The translations under genes were made by a program, and so were the position numbers. This document shows, one piece after another, positions 1-12,654 of a DNA stretch of 64,000 bases. The stretch covers positions 22,280,001-22,344,000 of the forward strand of contig CM076267.1 of the NCBI GenBank assembly GCA_038380795.1. Reading direction: 5' to 3'. The notes under the pieces were generated by a model. The model worked only from the letters and a program-made list of their open reading frames with translations, was not told where the DNA came from and did not search any database. This DNA is from Pyrocephalus nanus. Taxonomy: Eukaryota > Chordata > Aves > Passeriformes > Tyrannidae. Position 1 is the stretch's first letter. The number at the start of each line of letters is the position of its first letter.

Positions 1-3000
1 TAACAGAGGGTTTTTTAGCTTTTTCCTCTCCATTGAATGCTTCTAAACAGTTTGGCAATCCTTAAAAGGTTAATGAGTACTGACTGCTACAGAATGCCTA
101 ACCGATTTATTTCAGAAATCGAGAAAACATTCCTAAAATGTAATCAGCTGTCACTTTGGAAATTACATACAACAGGATAGGGGTGTTTTACATTTCATTT
201 CCTATGCAGGACTTCTGAGAGGTCTAGAAAAAATGTCAGGTAGTTCCTGTGCAAAATGCATCTCTCTCCAAAATTGTTTTTACCTGGAAAAGCAAGCAGC
301 AGTCATTCAGTGCCCTGGTTTCTGTCTCTCCAGGTTGTCACAGCCTTGATCATCTCTTTCAGAGTGCAGCATCTTGCATATGTCTCACTGAGTGGCAGCT
401 TTTGTGCATCCCAGTGCTTCTCCAGAATCTCAGGATAATCTGAGCACAACACAGCTGGGACAGGGCAGAGGATCTCAGCAGTTCCAGAACCTCCTTCTTG
501 TACTTTGGGATGGCTGCTTGGGGCTGGAGGAACTCTCTTTATCCTTTCTGGAAAAACAGAGAAAAATGAGGCTTTGGGGTGGGTCAGGGTAGTAATGGAA
601 TATAGCATTTCTTTCCTCTGTGCAGACACACACAAGAGCAATCCTCCTCCAACAGCCCTTTTGGCCTGGTGGATCCACAGAGTTTCAGATGCCTCACACT
701 CCTTCCTCATCAACATCTGCTGCATGTTGGTTTGGCAGGTCCACGTTCCACAGTTCTACAAATCTTGTGAAGAGCTGTAGAAATTACAAAATTTTTCCTG
801 AGTTTAAATGCAAAGTAATTTTAAATTGTTAATGGGATTAAGATAATAATTTCAAATAGTATCGTCTCAGACCAAAAGTAATGTCTTACAGATCTTCAGA
901 CGCTACAATTTCCTGTGCTCCTGAAGTTCTGGTGATAGAAATGAGCTCTGAGATGGCTGCCAGATCCTGCCCCTTTTCCCAGCACTGTCCTGATGTGTTC
1001 TTTGTACAAGTCCTCTGCACCACTAAAGCCTTTAGGAGCAATACCTCACACAAAATTCTTTTCACTTAAAAACAGTAAAGATACATAATTTTTATTTCTT
1101 TTATAGAGTAGAATAAAAAAAAAAAAATACATCTTGGGTGACCTGCCAAAGGCTGCTGGAGATCCAGAGCATGGTCCAGTCTTGCTGCCTTCTTAACTTT
1201 GTTTTTCTGCAGTTTCAGTGCCCAGCTCCACACAGCTCCCAGGAACAACCCCCAGAACTTTTCTGAAGTAACATGCAAACAAACCATTCTTAGGTGCAAG
1301 TTATTTGCTGGTATTGTTTGAATATGATACAGCACTGCTTTTCTAACCACTTTACCCTCACGCTGCACTCTGCAGCAGATGAATATCCATAACCAAGAGA
1401 TTTATTACAAAAGTTTCATCCATATTACGACAAGAATGTAAAAATTTTTTTATTCCCAGTTGTATTTACTGAGCCTCACTTCCTGTTGGCCAAAGGAGCT
1501 CTTCTTCCTTCACTGCCAAATACACAGAAGTAGTACAATGTGTTTCTGCTTGTTGCCCTGAATAAACCACCTTCCGTACATTCTGAATGTATCAAGAATG
1601 CTGTAAAGTTTAAATTGGGCTATCTGTAATTAACTATGTTTTTAAGAGTTTGTAGGCAATCTCAGAGCAGGGCTCTACCATATTAACCATTTCACAAGGA
1701 GGAAGCAGAATTTAAACAGAGGAAACAAATACAGACACGTTCTTTATTTGATGGCAATGAAATTCATTTTAAAAAAAGTGAGATTGCAGTAAACTGGTTT
1801 GTTTTTTGGTTTTGGGGGCTTTTTGCATGGCAGCTTCCTATAGACAATATTTAATTAACTAAGCAATTAGTCAAGTTGAAAAAAAAACCCAAGTAAATTA
1901 TAGTTCTTCCTAGACAATGTCACCTAAAAGCACATTAACTCTATTTTTATCACATTTGGAGTTTGTGTAAGTCTAATGGCTTTTTAGTTTACCTGTAGTA
2001 ATGATGGTTTCCTTAATGGTCTCTTATTTAATAGCATATAGGGAGAAGCAACACCAAACTCCTGGAATTTGGAGGTAGACACACAAAAGAAGTTACTTGT
2101 CATTAACTGAGAGGCTTTCCTGCCTGCCAGCTCAATGCAAATAATTACTACAAACAAGTATTTTTATTCTGGGTCTTTTCAGAGAAGTTCTGGTGATGGT
2201 TATATTTCCAATGGTTTTAGCAGATACATGGAAAAAGAAAGCATTATTAGATTTTACAGTGCACTTTGAGAAAATCTGATAGAAAAGTAAAAAGTAAAAT
2301 TTGATAGAACAGCAGCAAGTGTAATGGTTACTGGTGTGTTTCTTATACCCTTTATATAACATAATAGAAAAAAGAAGTAGGAAAAATGATATATTTCCCA
2401 GCCCACATATGTCCAAGCATCTTGGTTTTTTTCACAATAATTCAGAAACAAATAGAATGAGGGTAGTGGCAGGGGGAACAGGGACAAAACACAACCCATA
2501 AATCCCTACTTGTCTCTCAGTTCATGTAAGCTTTCTTCAAGGAGTATCCCATACCATACTAAACCATGAGACATGTACTGAGCACCTCTGAGCCCTGTCA
2601 GGGTCCTGATCAGGCTGCAGTGCCTGTGGAAGGTTTGGGAGCAAGAGCCCCTGGTACCTGCTCTGCCCAGGAAGCCCAAAAACACAGCCATGGGGCTGGT
2701 ATGTGTTTCCTACCTTACCTTCCTTCTGGAGAATCTTCAAGATATAAGCTTAGTAGCAGATTGGAAACTCTCTGGGACTAGAAGAAGGGCCTGGTTTCAA
2801 AGAGTGGTTCTGTAGCAATATAAAGGAGTAGTTATTAATATTAATACTATCTAGTAGCTTATCCTTCAACAGTACACTGGCTGAGGATAATAATTTCCAA
2901 ATCAATCAGCTGATACTTTGTTCAGGACCAACAATAAGAGCTCCACATCACATCGCATCACTCTCTGCTGATGCAGTGGATGCGTAGGACAGCGGCTCTG

Positions 3001-5060
3001 GTAAAATACAGTGATATCCACAGCTACCAAAGCATTCCCAAGTCTGGCAGTAAATAAAAGAGATTCTGTTTCTTTCATTTTCTACCACCTCTTTGATGTC
3101 TTTATTAATACAGTACTTAAGGTTTGTCATTAGCTCATACATATTCCTATATCCTCTCTCTTTTGCAGTTTAAAGTACCATACAAACAGTAAGAAACAAT
3201 TTATTACTTTTCAAAAGAGGCAGGAATGTTTAAAGATTACTGCATAGTATGGTTTCATATAAAACTATTGACTGTCTGAGAGTGGTACTTCAGATCATGT
3301 GAAAACTGCACATTTGTGTAACAATTCTCAGAATTCTGAATGGATTTTAAGTTCAAACTTATTTGCAATCACTTATTTCAATGAAGATCAAGAATCCAAA
3401 AATGAACTCTACACTGAGTCAAGTGGCTGTGATACAAGGCTGCACCAGCTCTCAGAACACCCCATTTCTCCACCCCAAGCTGCAGTGCCCTCACCATGCT
3501 CACCTCCTTCCACAGCATCAGTCTTACATAACCCCCCTGGCTCCAGCTGAGCCTGTGCTCAGAGCCAAAAAGACACAGCTGCCCACAGCACCTTTCAACT
3601 CATCCTCCAGAGACTTGCATTTGGTGCTTACCTGAAATTTAGAGATGAATTGTAGGCTGATGAAACTAGATGTGGGTGAAAAGCGAAAATTCAAAACTTC
3701 TGGATATGAAGTCTTTTGAAAATAAATTACTTGCTTCCTCGGTCATATCTAAGAGTAACATTATCTGCATTCAATAAGGCAAACCAACGGCCATCCCAAA
3801 TAGTCTTGTGTGCATGCCACTGGCTGACAAGTACATCGAGTGACACTGCCTCAAATCAAAGGCTGAATGCTGAACTTGAGTCCTATGTATGACAATTATA
3901 TTATATAAATATGATGATTAATCTTTTGTGTTCACTGATACGCCCCTCTTCACTCAAATAATTCCTTCTTCCTTTTACTAAGCCTGGACAAAAAGTCTCA
4001 TCTTGCTAAGACTTCAGAAGATTTTAGAGAGTTGTGATTTTTACCATCTATCAAAGGTGGAGAGGGGAAGGTACGGCTGGCAACCCTGCCAGCATCAGGT
4101 TACTGCCTTGCTTGGAGAGGACCATGCACACACAGGTGCTCCAGTAAACCATATGTATGACAGCAGGGAACTCTAAATGCCAGCAATTCAATGAACACTA
4201 AATAAAAGGCTAAAAAGTGAATCTGCTTTTTGTTTCCCAATACAAATAATGAAATCAAGGAGGAACACTTCCCTTAAAGTCACCCCAAATATATGTAACC
4301 TGCGTATAAACCCCAAGCTTACTTTGGTCTTCAAAAACAATTAAAGAGTAAATAGTTCTGCCTAAACTCCCAATAAATTAATCACTGGCACAGAAGTTAC
4401 CGACTGTCTAGTTGTCTGAACATCTCTCCAATCTGACAGATCAAAGGATGGTCTGCTGTCTTGACTGTTCACCTTAATTGAACCTCAAAATCAAACACCT
4501 CTGAACAGCCCCGCTAATAAAGCAGTTGTGCACTCTGCTATGCTACTGCTGCTTGTGAATGGCTCCACAAAGACAACAATAATGGAAAAAGCTTTCCACA
4601 GTTTTGTTTTTGTCAAAATGAATGGCTAAATTGATGTCTTTTTATTCCCTGGCACCAAATATCATTTCCCAGTCCAAAATCACTACATACTCTTCAGCAA
4701 TTGCTTTTGCTAACAGAAATATTTTCACAAAGCAGTTTGACTAATATGATTTCCTTATTTCTCAGGACTACCCTGCATAAATTCCCTGGTGGTGAAATGG
4801 CTGGGTCCATTCCTGGGTGAAGCACCCTAACACAGCTGATAGTTTTAGGGGTTATTGTAGAAAAATCCCTAAAATCATCAACCTAGTGCATAGCAGCAGG
4901 CAGAGGCAAACATCAGGTAGTGTTAGCAAGGGAATAAAGTAGTAAACTAGAGGTGGTACATTTTCTATAGAAGAAGATCTTTAATGGCTGTAACCCATAT
5001 GGAGCTCACCCAGACCCATTTGCAGGTCTGTTTTGCAGGAAGCACAGTACTGACTTGCAA
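1..5060. other. Unique non-coding DNA, no gene recognised
   Basis: No protein family, exon pair or repeat family is recognisable here. The DNA is AT-rich, with locally GC-richer patches around 430-740, 2560-2700, 3440-3630 and 4060-4140. These patches give open frames of up to 140 codons (minus strand, 303-725), but the frame has no recognisable domain, overlaps equally open frames on the other strand, and has no convincing exon boundaries. At 4076-4093 there is a small perfect hairpin (GCTGGCA, loop ACCC, TGCCAGC), about the length expected by chance. At 3631-3638 a good splice-donor-like CAGGTAAGC lies on the minus strand, but no coding exon reads into it without a stop. Confidence 0.6.
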
Positions 5061-5064
5061 AGGG

Positions 5065-5290
5065 TGTACCATAGGGCAACAAAGATAATATCAGGTCTCT
5101 AGAATCTAAGCTGGAAGAAAAGGTTAAGGGGGTTGAGTTATTCTACCTAGAAAATAAAAGCCAGAGATGTGACCTAAAAGACATTTTCACCATTATGGGA
5201 AGGCTCTGATAACATTCTTAGGGATACTTAGGTCACAGTAGCAAGACACTCACAAAAAGAAAAGTGTAAACATAAAAATGGGATTAAAGA
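5065..5290 (+). repeat. Decayed CR1-like LINE fragment (ORF2 C-terminal region)
   Basis: Reading on the plus strand, GGGCAACAAAGATAATATC at 5074-5092 is followed by a segment that tracks the reverse-transcriptase C-terminal portion of CR1 elements. In CR1 this region runs 'ggcaacaaagatgat..., ctggag..., gaggggttg ttcagcctgg agaagagaa..., gacct'. The counterparts here are GGGGGTTGAGTTATTCTACCTAG near 5129-5151 and AAATAAAAGCCAGAG just after. Many substitutions and lost CpGs point to great age. Both ends are indistinct and the frame is broken. It could instead belong to a related L3/CR1 clade; a repeat-library alignment would settle this. Confidence 0.55.
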
Positions 5291-7526
5291 AGAATGCAGA
5301 GAGTGAAGTTATTCATGCATAGAGAATACAAAATAAATGTAATGTTCTTTACCATTGAAATTCATAAATAATTGTAATTGATCTGAAGTAGGTAGAGTTT
5401 CCAAGATAAACAGAAACTTATTGCACAACAGTTAAAATTATAATTTCCTCAGCTATTTATTTCTGAGCAAAAGCATCAACAGAAGAGACAAAACCCCCAA
5501 AGAAATAGTTAAATTACAATAGAAATAACACGTGGTATTTCTTCTTTTTGCCTGGGAAGAAAATTTGAAGAAAATTTCTGGATCTGAATTTTCCTGGGCG
5601 GGCACAGAAAGCTGTATTTGTCACAAATGAGAAGCAGATGGCTATAAACCAAGATTTTACTACTTTGCATCCCTGTCTGTGCATTCAGAGATGGGGAGAA
5701 GAAATTGTTGGAAGTTGCTACTTGGACAAGAAACCCCATAGGAGTGGGGATCTGTATCCTGACAATCAGGTAACTGTTGAGGCTGACTTGGACAGGAATG
5801 TGCCTGCCGTTGAAACAAAGCAGTTGAACTTCTTCTGCCTAGGGCCTCATGTAGGGAGAGAGGGAACATTTGTGATCCCTAACCAAGGAGAAGGATGGGT
5901 AACCATCAATCCTGCCAGAAACAGGGGAGAAGCAAGTGCATCCAGCACACTGCAGGAAAGGAAATGCTTCCCAAAGCTCTGGCAGAAATGCTGGACAAGC
6001 AGTGAAATTTCTTCTCAGAAATAGCTCTGGTGACAATGCAATACCTCCTGGCTCCCTTCAGCCCACCTCTGGCAATAAATGTCAGCCTGCAGCCGTATTG
6101 GGCATAATTAGCCCATGATAATAAATTACCCACATTTTCAGGAAAATATTAGAGACCATCATTATTTGGAATAGAGCTGCATTCAGCTGTGCAACCCTAT
6201 CTAATATGATGGATGGAGTAGTCATAGCACTGAATACATTTATCTAGAATGAAGTGATTATTTCGAAGATGAACACAGTCAGAAATAAGTGCATATGAAT
6301 CATATACTACTGCACACTGGAGAGTATCAGAGTAGCAGGGGTTGTAGGTCAGCTGACCAGCCCATAACTTTTAGTTAGTAGATTATTTCACACATATACC
6401 CCAGGATTTTAAAGCTCAGTCTCAAAATCCCTCTGAATTTAAAAATGATTCCATGTTTTCTCTCAGAAGGAGAAAGAAGAAAAAAAATACAAGACAGTTT
6501 TTTTTCTCCTACATTAGAGACAATCTTTGGTTATTCTGCTCTACTGTCTACCCACAAATGAAAGCATATTGCCCAAAATACCCCAGGCAAGCATATTGTT
6601 AAAATAATTTTGATAACACCTAGTTATTGTAGGAAAAAGAAAGTAAAAAATTAAGGACTTCTTGTGAGAATTCACTCATGCCCAACTGACTGGAGGACAA
6701 AACAGGAGTCAGTACAGTAGAAGAGTCTTATTAGCTCTACAACAAAACCATTAATTCCTTTTTGACACATTTTAATTCCCAACAATATTTCTTTGCTCTT
6801 TTCCAATCATTTTAGTGAAGCAAAGAAAATCATCCAGGATCATGAACAAGGCTCACAACTCTGTTCTGCAACAGTACCCTGGCACTAGCAGCATCTTGCC
6901 TTTTTTCCCATGTGTTCTGACAGTAAGTAGGGTCATTGTAGACATCAAGTTTGCATACTTAAGAATGAAGAGGGGCTCCTGGCTCAGAACCTGGGGTCTG
7001 CAAAGGACACTGAACAAAGTTAGATGCTTTGAACAGGGTATGAGAATACGTAGCTATGAGTAGATTTGCCTTTTCAAAATGCTGTAGCATAAACATAATT
7101 TCTACATGTGAATGCTTCCTCTGAATGCTCATAGTATGCTTGTTTTATGCATTTGGAACAATGCATGGGTGCCTCATGCAAAGGAACCACACAACTCAAG
7201 AGGCAACAAATTTTCAGTCGTATTCCATGTTCCCATTGCCATCGCTACTGCAGGAAATGGCATTTTTCCTCTCTTCAATCTGTCCCAATCATAAAAATTT
7301 TTTTGCCCCAGAGGCTATGTCTAGATTTTTGCAACTAGAGGTGTTGTAATCAGCTTATGGGGAAATTTGTTTACCAACTGTAGTAACCGTGCAACATCTT
7401 CAACTGTGAAAAAACAGCAAATGGACCTCTCTTCTCATCAGATTAGTGAAAGTTTCTGTTTGGATAAGAAAAATAAAAGAAATTTTTATGCTATTTGTAT
7501 ATTTGAGTTACCACTACAATATGGCT

Positions 7527-7559
<33 letters not shown>

Positions 7560-8804
7560 TTTATTGTGTTTCTTATTAGGTCATCAGTTAAGGATATTTA
7601 TTACATCAGACATCTATTTTAATGTCTAAATATCTTGATTATTGTAAATCAGAATTTCAAGCTAGTCTTTGGATATGATACTAATAGTATCCCTTAAGCC
7701 ATCTCATAATCAGCGAAAACAATATTATAATTGCATAAGACACTGTAAAAAGATATTTCTTTAGATTTAAACAAGTGGTATCTATATGAAATTAAGTCCA
7801 AGGTTTTTGGGGGTTTTTTGAGATTTCCCAAAAGGATTTATTTATATTTTAAACAATGGAGCTGTTTAAAGGTAGAAAGCAACACTACTCCCATATTGAA
7901 ATTCTCAAATATTGTAAGTATTGAATATTTGAAACGTACAGTCAAATTCGGAGAAGTTCAAACATTTTAGGATAATCTGAATATTTTTTTTCATGTGTTT
8001 AGTACATTTAGGAAGTACTGAGGTAGAGGAAGCTCTTTAATAATGCCTGCGGAAAGCAGCATGCCAGGGAAAGCATAAAGCAGCGTGACATAAGGATGTG
8101 GCACCCACGTGTAAAAAATAAAAATAAAAATTGAGTGAACAGGAAAGAGCTTTTTATGGCTCAGTCCCTACTACAAGAGCTGTGATGCTTGAAGAAAACA
8201 ATTATATTGCCTCTAATTTTTCAGACTTTACAGAACAGTCTGTTACTTTTTCTTTGGATGGAAAGACTGTAAGAAGAGCTGAGTAAGTCTTTTATGCCCT
8301 CCTGCACTGAGCTGTCTACACAAAGCCCTAATGCACTGCTTCAGGGTTAGTGTTCAACCCAGAAAGGGCACTGCCACAGCATCTCTGCTGTTAACAGAGA
8401 GAAAAATTCCCTCTCCTTTGTTTCTCATGCAAGAGCAGTGTCTCTTCAGCTCTCCTCTTTTTCATGAGATGATAACTAAGAACTTGTCAGGCAGATTGAA
8501 CTCCAATGAGAATTGGAAATATTAGGAAAATATGGTGTCTGTTTTCTTAGTGCTTTAGGTTCTCACCTGCACATGATCATAAAATATTTCTTTACTCTTG
8601 TTAGGGAGGCATTTTACTCGTACTTTGCTTGTTCACACAAAGAAGGCAAGAAAGGGTACATCAAGCCTTTCCCCAGTTAGATTTGTTTCTTCATAATTTC
8701 TGGTCAGTTCAGGATAAAATTAATTTAAGATTGAGGGATTGAAAAATAGCAGAATGGCATGGAGAAAAAGAACAGAACAGAAAAGACAAAATAGGGAACT
8801 TTTA
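5291..8804. other. Unique non-coding DNA with one long T-run
   Basis: No gene is recognised. The 128-codon frame at 5638-6024 has no domain I know and is crossed by several antisense open frames, so I treat it as chance. Visible structure includes a small inverted repeat TGGGC-ATAATTA-GCCCA at 6099-6115 with a homeodomain-type TAATTA core, and the 28-T homopolymer listed separately. The remainder is AT-rich unique sequence. Confidence 0.6.
7529..7556. repeat. Poly(T)28 homopolymer
   Basis: Twenty-eight consecutive T. On the minus strand this is A28 immediately preceded by an AATAAA hexamer (complement of TTTATT at 7560-7565), as in the tail of a retrocopied transcript. However, the hexamer sits only three bases from the A-run, closer than usual, and no target-site duplication was found. 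A simple homopolymer expansion is equally possible. Confidence 0.9.
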
Positions 8805-9078
8805 TTTCCTTCTTTGCTGACCTGAGTGCCTGCCAAGCTGTTCCTCTCTTCTTTGGCTGCAATTGCTTCTGTGTAATAACTTCTTTCTGTCTTAAATCTA
8901 CTATCCCAGATGTGCTACCACCATCACTGATGGGCTTGGGCTTGGCCAGTGGTGGTCCATCTTTAGCCAGCTGGCATTAGCTCCATTGGATACAGAGAAG
9001 CTTCTAGCAGCTCCTCACAAAAGCCACCCCCATAACCCCCCCCCACTACCAAAACCTTGCCAGGCAAACCCAATATAT
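8805..9078 (-). mobile_element. Old avian ERVL-type LTR fragment
   Basis: On the minus strand this begins near TATTGGGTTTGCCTGGCAAG (9077 downward), then passes through TTTTGGTAGTGGGGGGGGG, GGTGGCTTTTGTGAGGAGCT, a GCTAGAAGC block, GATGGACCACCACTGGCCAA and GATGGTGGTAGCACAT. That order matches an LTR family very common in bird genomes, which I associate with avian ERVL. CpG positions in the family pattern are mostly mutated (TpG/CpA), which implies an old insertion. Only the first part (U3 side) of the LTR is recognisable. No internal gag, pol or env sequence follows, so this is a truncated solo fragment. The lower boundary is uncertain by tens of bases. Confidence 0.8.
9036..9044 (+). repeat. 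C9 homopolymer inside the LTR fragment
   Basis: Nine consecutive C, corresponding to the G-run that members of this LTR family carry near their 5' end. It is a slippage-prone site. Confidence 0.9.
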
Positions 9079-9767
9079 TTCCTGTATATATTTTATCTAA
9101 TCCATGTGTGCACATTCACAAAACGGACACACACTCGCAAATTTTGATACTCAAATAATTTCATGACTAGAACTTGGTGGTTAGAAGAAAGAGTTTGTTA
9201 GGTTAGTAAATACCAACCAATACTCACTCTCTGTCAAGACAGAATTAAATAATTATATTTCTTTAAGTGTTAAAAAGCCTTCCTTTATAAACTTGAACTA
9301 GAATATAGAATAGAGATGTAATGATCATCTGCTTTGCTTTTTGATAGGAGTTTGACTCAAATCCCAAACCTCTGAAGATACAAGACAAATAGGATAGTTT
9401 CTCAAATTAATTTGCTGAAAGAAGAGGTAATCATAAAAATTATCCCAACATTTGATGACAGGTAAGCCTGTGGTCATGCACACCCAGTCACCCACACATC
9501 CTGTCACTGAAAACAAAGGATGCATTTCAGAACTGAATTGCTAGGATACCACTGCAAAAGAGTTATTCACATATACACAGGTTAAGTAATTAGTAAATAA
9601 GCAAGCAGCTTATATGAAGCTGCTGCATCCTCAGCAAACTTAAAAAGCCACCAGAGACAGCAGGTCAAAAATACAGGTTTTTTTCATTGTCATTCTGCAG
9701 TTATGTTGCAATTATTTAATGTAATTCACTAAGTAGAGGGTCAGGCTTCTTCCACAAAAGGTAATGC

Positions 9768-9808
9768 CAGAACTCCAGTTGACTTGAATGGGAACAGAAA
9801 CGGGCATT
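9768..9808. repeat. Possible remnant of an ancient amniote repeat
   Basis: CTCCAGTTGACTTGAATGGG (9774-9793) and the following GAACAGAAACGGGC resemble the 'ccattgacttcaatggga...caggatcaggcc' motif found in many copies in reptile and bird genomes. The match is short and divergent, so this is a weak call. Confidence 0.3.
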
Positions 9809-10313
9809 AAGTGGGCTGATAGATTTTCTTCCATCTCCACTAAAACACACAATGACTTCATACATTCTTTGTAATCTTTCTCTAAAGCTGTTAGTACTCC
9901 ACAGGATTTGTCCTTCAAAATATTTGTCTAACCTTTGGCCATTGATTAATTAGAGATTACTCAATATGCAGTAACATTTTCAACTTACTACTTTGTGAGG
10001 GTCTCTCCTATTTGTTTGTGAGTTTAGTCTCCCTTGTTATCGCTGGACCCCCAGGAGGTGTGTTTTGTATCGTCTTTCCTTTTTGTCCTCCTTCTCTCAG
10101 CAGCCAGAAGGCTTCTGGAATTCATGTTCACCCTGGCCAAACTGCTAAGAGACCTGTTTCTTTGGGACAGTCACCACTGAACAAAAAATCTTTACAGAAC
10201 GTTATATGGAACTGAACTTCATCTCTGTCCACGGAGTCAGTATTCCAGATCTCACAGAGACAAGGATGACCCATTAGGTGTAATCTTGGTTTAAGCAGAT
10301 CTACACATAGATT

Positions 10314-10336
10314 GGGGGGGGGGTGGTGGGGTGGTG
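10314..10336 (+). repeat. G10 run and G-rich tract
   Basis: Ten consecutive G (10314-10323) followed by TGGTGGGGTGGTG. It contains enough G triplets for a four-tract quadruplex on the plus strand. It is isolated in AT-rich DNA with no adjacent gene, so it is most simply a slippage-expanded tract. Confidence 0.85.
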
Positions 10337-11740
10337 TTTGGTTTGGATTTTGGTGGGTTTCTTTATCATAACTTCTGCCTTTCATAAGCCTTTTTAAACT
10401 ATATACTCAAGTTTTTCATTTTTACAAATCTATGCTATTTTCTGCACTTTACCCTACATTGGTTTGAGTTATGTGTGGGTGAAGAAAACTAAAGAACAGC
10501 AAGGCAGCCTTCATCCAAAGGCCTGGCAAAACCTGGTTTCCTGACCTACTTGTGTCCTCCACATCACCACAGCATCCTTACCAAAGTACAGCAAGCTGCA
10601 CAGCAAATGTCCATCCGAACTGTATGTGCCAGGTGGAAAGATGACCATAAAGCAGAAAAGGCTTCGAGAGACTCTGATGACTCCAAACAATCTCTAGCCA
10701 GCAGGAGGGTACCAGCACATGCCTTCAGACCTGAAAGTCGGAGGAGAAAGTATCTATCACATGTGTGCACATCCACATTAATCCCAATATGTTTGTCAGG
10801 CACCTACACTTTGCAGTGAGACTGTAGACACCCAAATTCTCTCCAAATGTTTTCCAGTGAGACATTCTATACAGCAATAAATGTTCTATATGTTTATTTT
10901 GGCTGAGGGCCTTTGACCATTTTCACTGAACAACCCTTACCCAGCATGACAGCCACCACAAGCGACAACAATTCTTTTGCATCTCCTCTCACAATTATTT
11001 ATTACTGCCATGTAAATATTACATATATCAATACAGAGAGTTTTCCCACGGTTAACTTTAAAAAATTCTATCTTGTTTCTCTAAGGAAGTTGCATTTCTT
11101 CTCAAGTAACATTGTTGTCATCAACAGAAAACATGATGACAACACCCTTCTTTTCAGAAAAGGAATATCCTCTGAGTATCTTGATATCTACTAAGAGTTA
11201 TATTGGACCAACAGTTCATAGACAGCCAACTATGCAAACCCAGAGAAAACCACTGATGGAAGCATCCACCACAACTGGAATGGGAAAGCTCTTAACAGCA
11301 AGAACCTGCTAAGCAGTAATCCTTGTGTATCAGATTTACTCTTGAAATAAACCCTTCAGGGAACACAGGAATATTGTTAGAGCAGTATTTACATAGACTC
11401 TCTTAACTACAGAATTCAAGAAGAGAATAAACTCTAATTCAGTTCTGTGCTGAAACTAACAAATTGCGCTGGTTTCTACTCAAATCACTGAAGAGTAGAG
11501 TGTGTTTATTTCACAGATCCACTGAAAATTTACTTCAGACTGAAATGCAGACTAAGGCTTCAGGAGTGTTCAGTTAAGTATTTTGGGTAAACCACTGCAT
11601 TTTATAAACTTTTGGTAAAGCTTAAGGGCATGTCTCATTTCTAGGTCTATTATCAAAAAGAATGAAAACTAGGCAACCTGTAAAGCACTTTTTTGTCCAA
11701 ATATAGAAGGATTTTAAAATTACATCCCCAGAGAATTATT

Positions 11741-11762
11741 TATATATATATATATATATATA
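11741..11762. repeat. (TA)11 microsatellite
   Basis: Eleven uninterrupted TA units, flanked on the right by an A/T-rich stretch. It is likely polymorphic in length. Confidence 0.95.
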
Positions 11763-12654
11763 CATTTTTAAAAAAGAAAAAGCAGTGATTGCTGGAGCAT
11801 ATTTAGGCAAAAGTTAAAGGAACAAGATCAACCTAAGAGCATCCTTACCATAGTAGTCCTGCCCAGCCTCTAACAATTGATTGTGTAGGGATTTCATGAG
11901 CCAGAGGATAAAGCCAATCCTCTGTTGTTAATAATTGCTAGTGAGCTCTACCACAAATTTCTCTAATCCATTTTGATTTTCAATGTCTATAACATCACAA
12001 GACTATGAATTCCAGCGAAAGGAGCCCTTTATATGTGTCCTGTTTCCTTTCACTTTTTCCCAAGGCATCTTCAGATCATGACTGGATCAGATGCAGTTAA
12101 AAATATCAGGGTTTTGGCTAATACAGTGTTCCAACAATTACTATAGCAATATAAGCAGTTTGGCATTATGTAATTTATACATATTATTTTGTTATCTTTG
12201 TGTCTTCTATGGAAAAACACATTCATGCCACAACAGGTATTTAAAAAATGCAACATATTTAACAATTTTAATCCATCCTGATGTATTTTTTGCTAATCCA
12301 AGTTTTTATTATGTTTAAAAATGCAAGCATATTTTTGACTGCTCCCATAGGAGTGCTTCTTTTTTTGAAATTGCCTAATTCTTACTCAGTTCCTTATTTA
12401 ATCATGGGAACAAGAAGTTTCATTTTCCATGACCACTCCTACCATAAAACTCTCCCCATATTCTTTCTCCAAAGGAGGTGCAAGAGACAAAGTCATGATC
12501 AAGGGCAATTCATGGTTAAACACAGCTATAGACACCAAATTTTATTACATTATTCACCCACTTTGTAGAACTCATGTGTGAATCATCACACTTATAGAAA
12601 AGGCATAACACACAGTTACATCTGATTCTTCAGACTTAAAAATTCAAGCAAGTT
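11763..12654. other. Unique AT-rich non-coding DNA
   Basis: I see nothing identifiable in this stretch. Open frames of up to 95 codons (12281-12568) have composition matching AT-rich chance frames. Confidence 0.6.

Larger units (their letters stand above)
9079..11740. other. Unique non-coding DNA
   Basis: No gene is recognised. An 89-codon plus-strand frame at 10550-10819 contains a basic stretch (ESRRRKY) and is preceded by a pyrimidine-rich CAG near 10572. It has no known domain and an antisense frame of similar length, so I do not call it. The stretch also holds the G-run at 10314-10336 and a possible remnant of an old amniote repeat near 9770-9808, both listed separately. Confidence 0.55.

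Noticed and set aside
303..725. 140-codon minus-strand frame
   Set aside because: Open frames of comparable quality occur in other frames on both strands. No family match comes to mind and no splice or start context supports it.
3630..3740. Minus-strand donor CAGGTAAGC and a possible exon above it
   Set aside because: The only frame that reaches the donor meets a stop within about 100 bases and has no good acceptor.
4076..4093. GCTGGCA/TGCCAGC as an NFI-type site
   Set aside because: The half-site spacing is one base longer than the TTGGC(N5)GCCAA consensus, and a 7-bp hairpin is within chance expectation.
5638..6024. 128-codon plus-strand frame
   Set aside because: Low-information sequence with several antisense open frames and no motif. 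Treated as chance.
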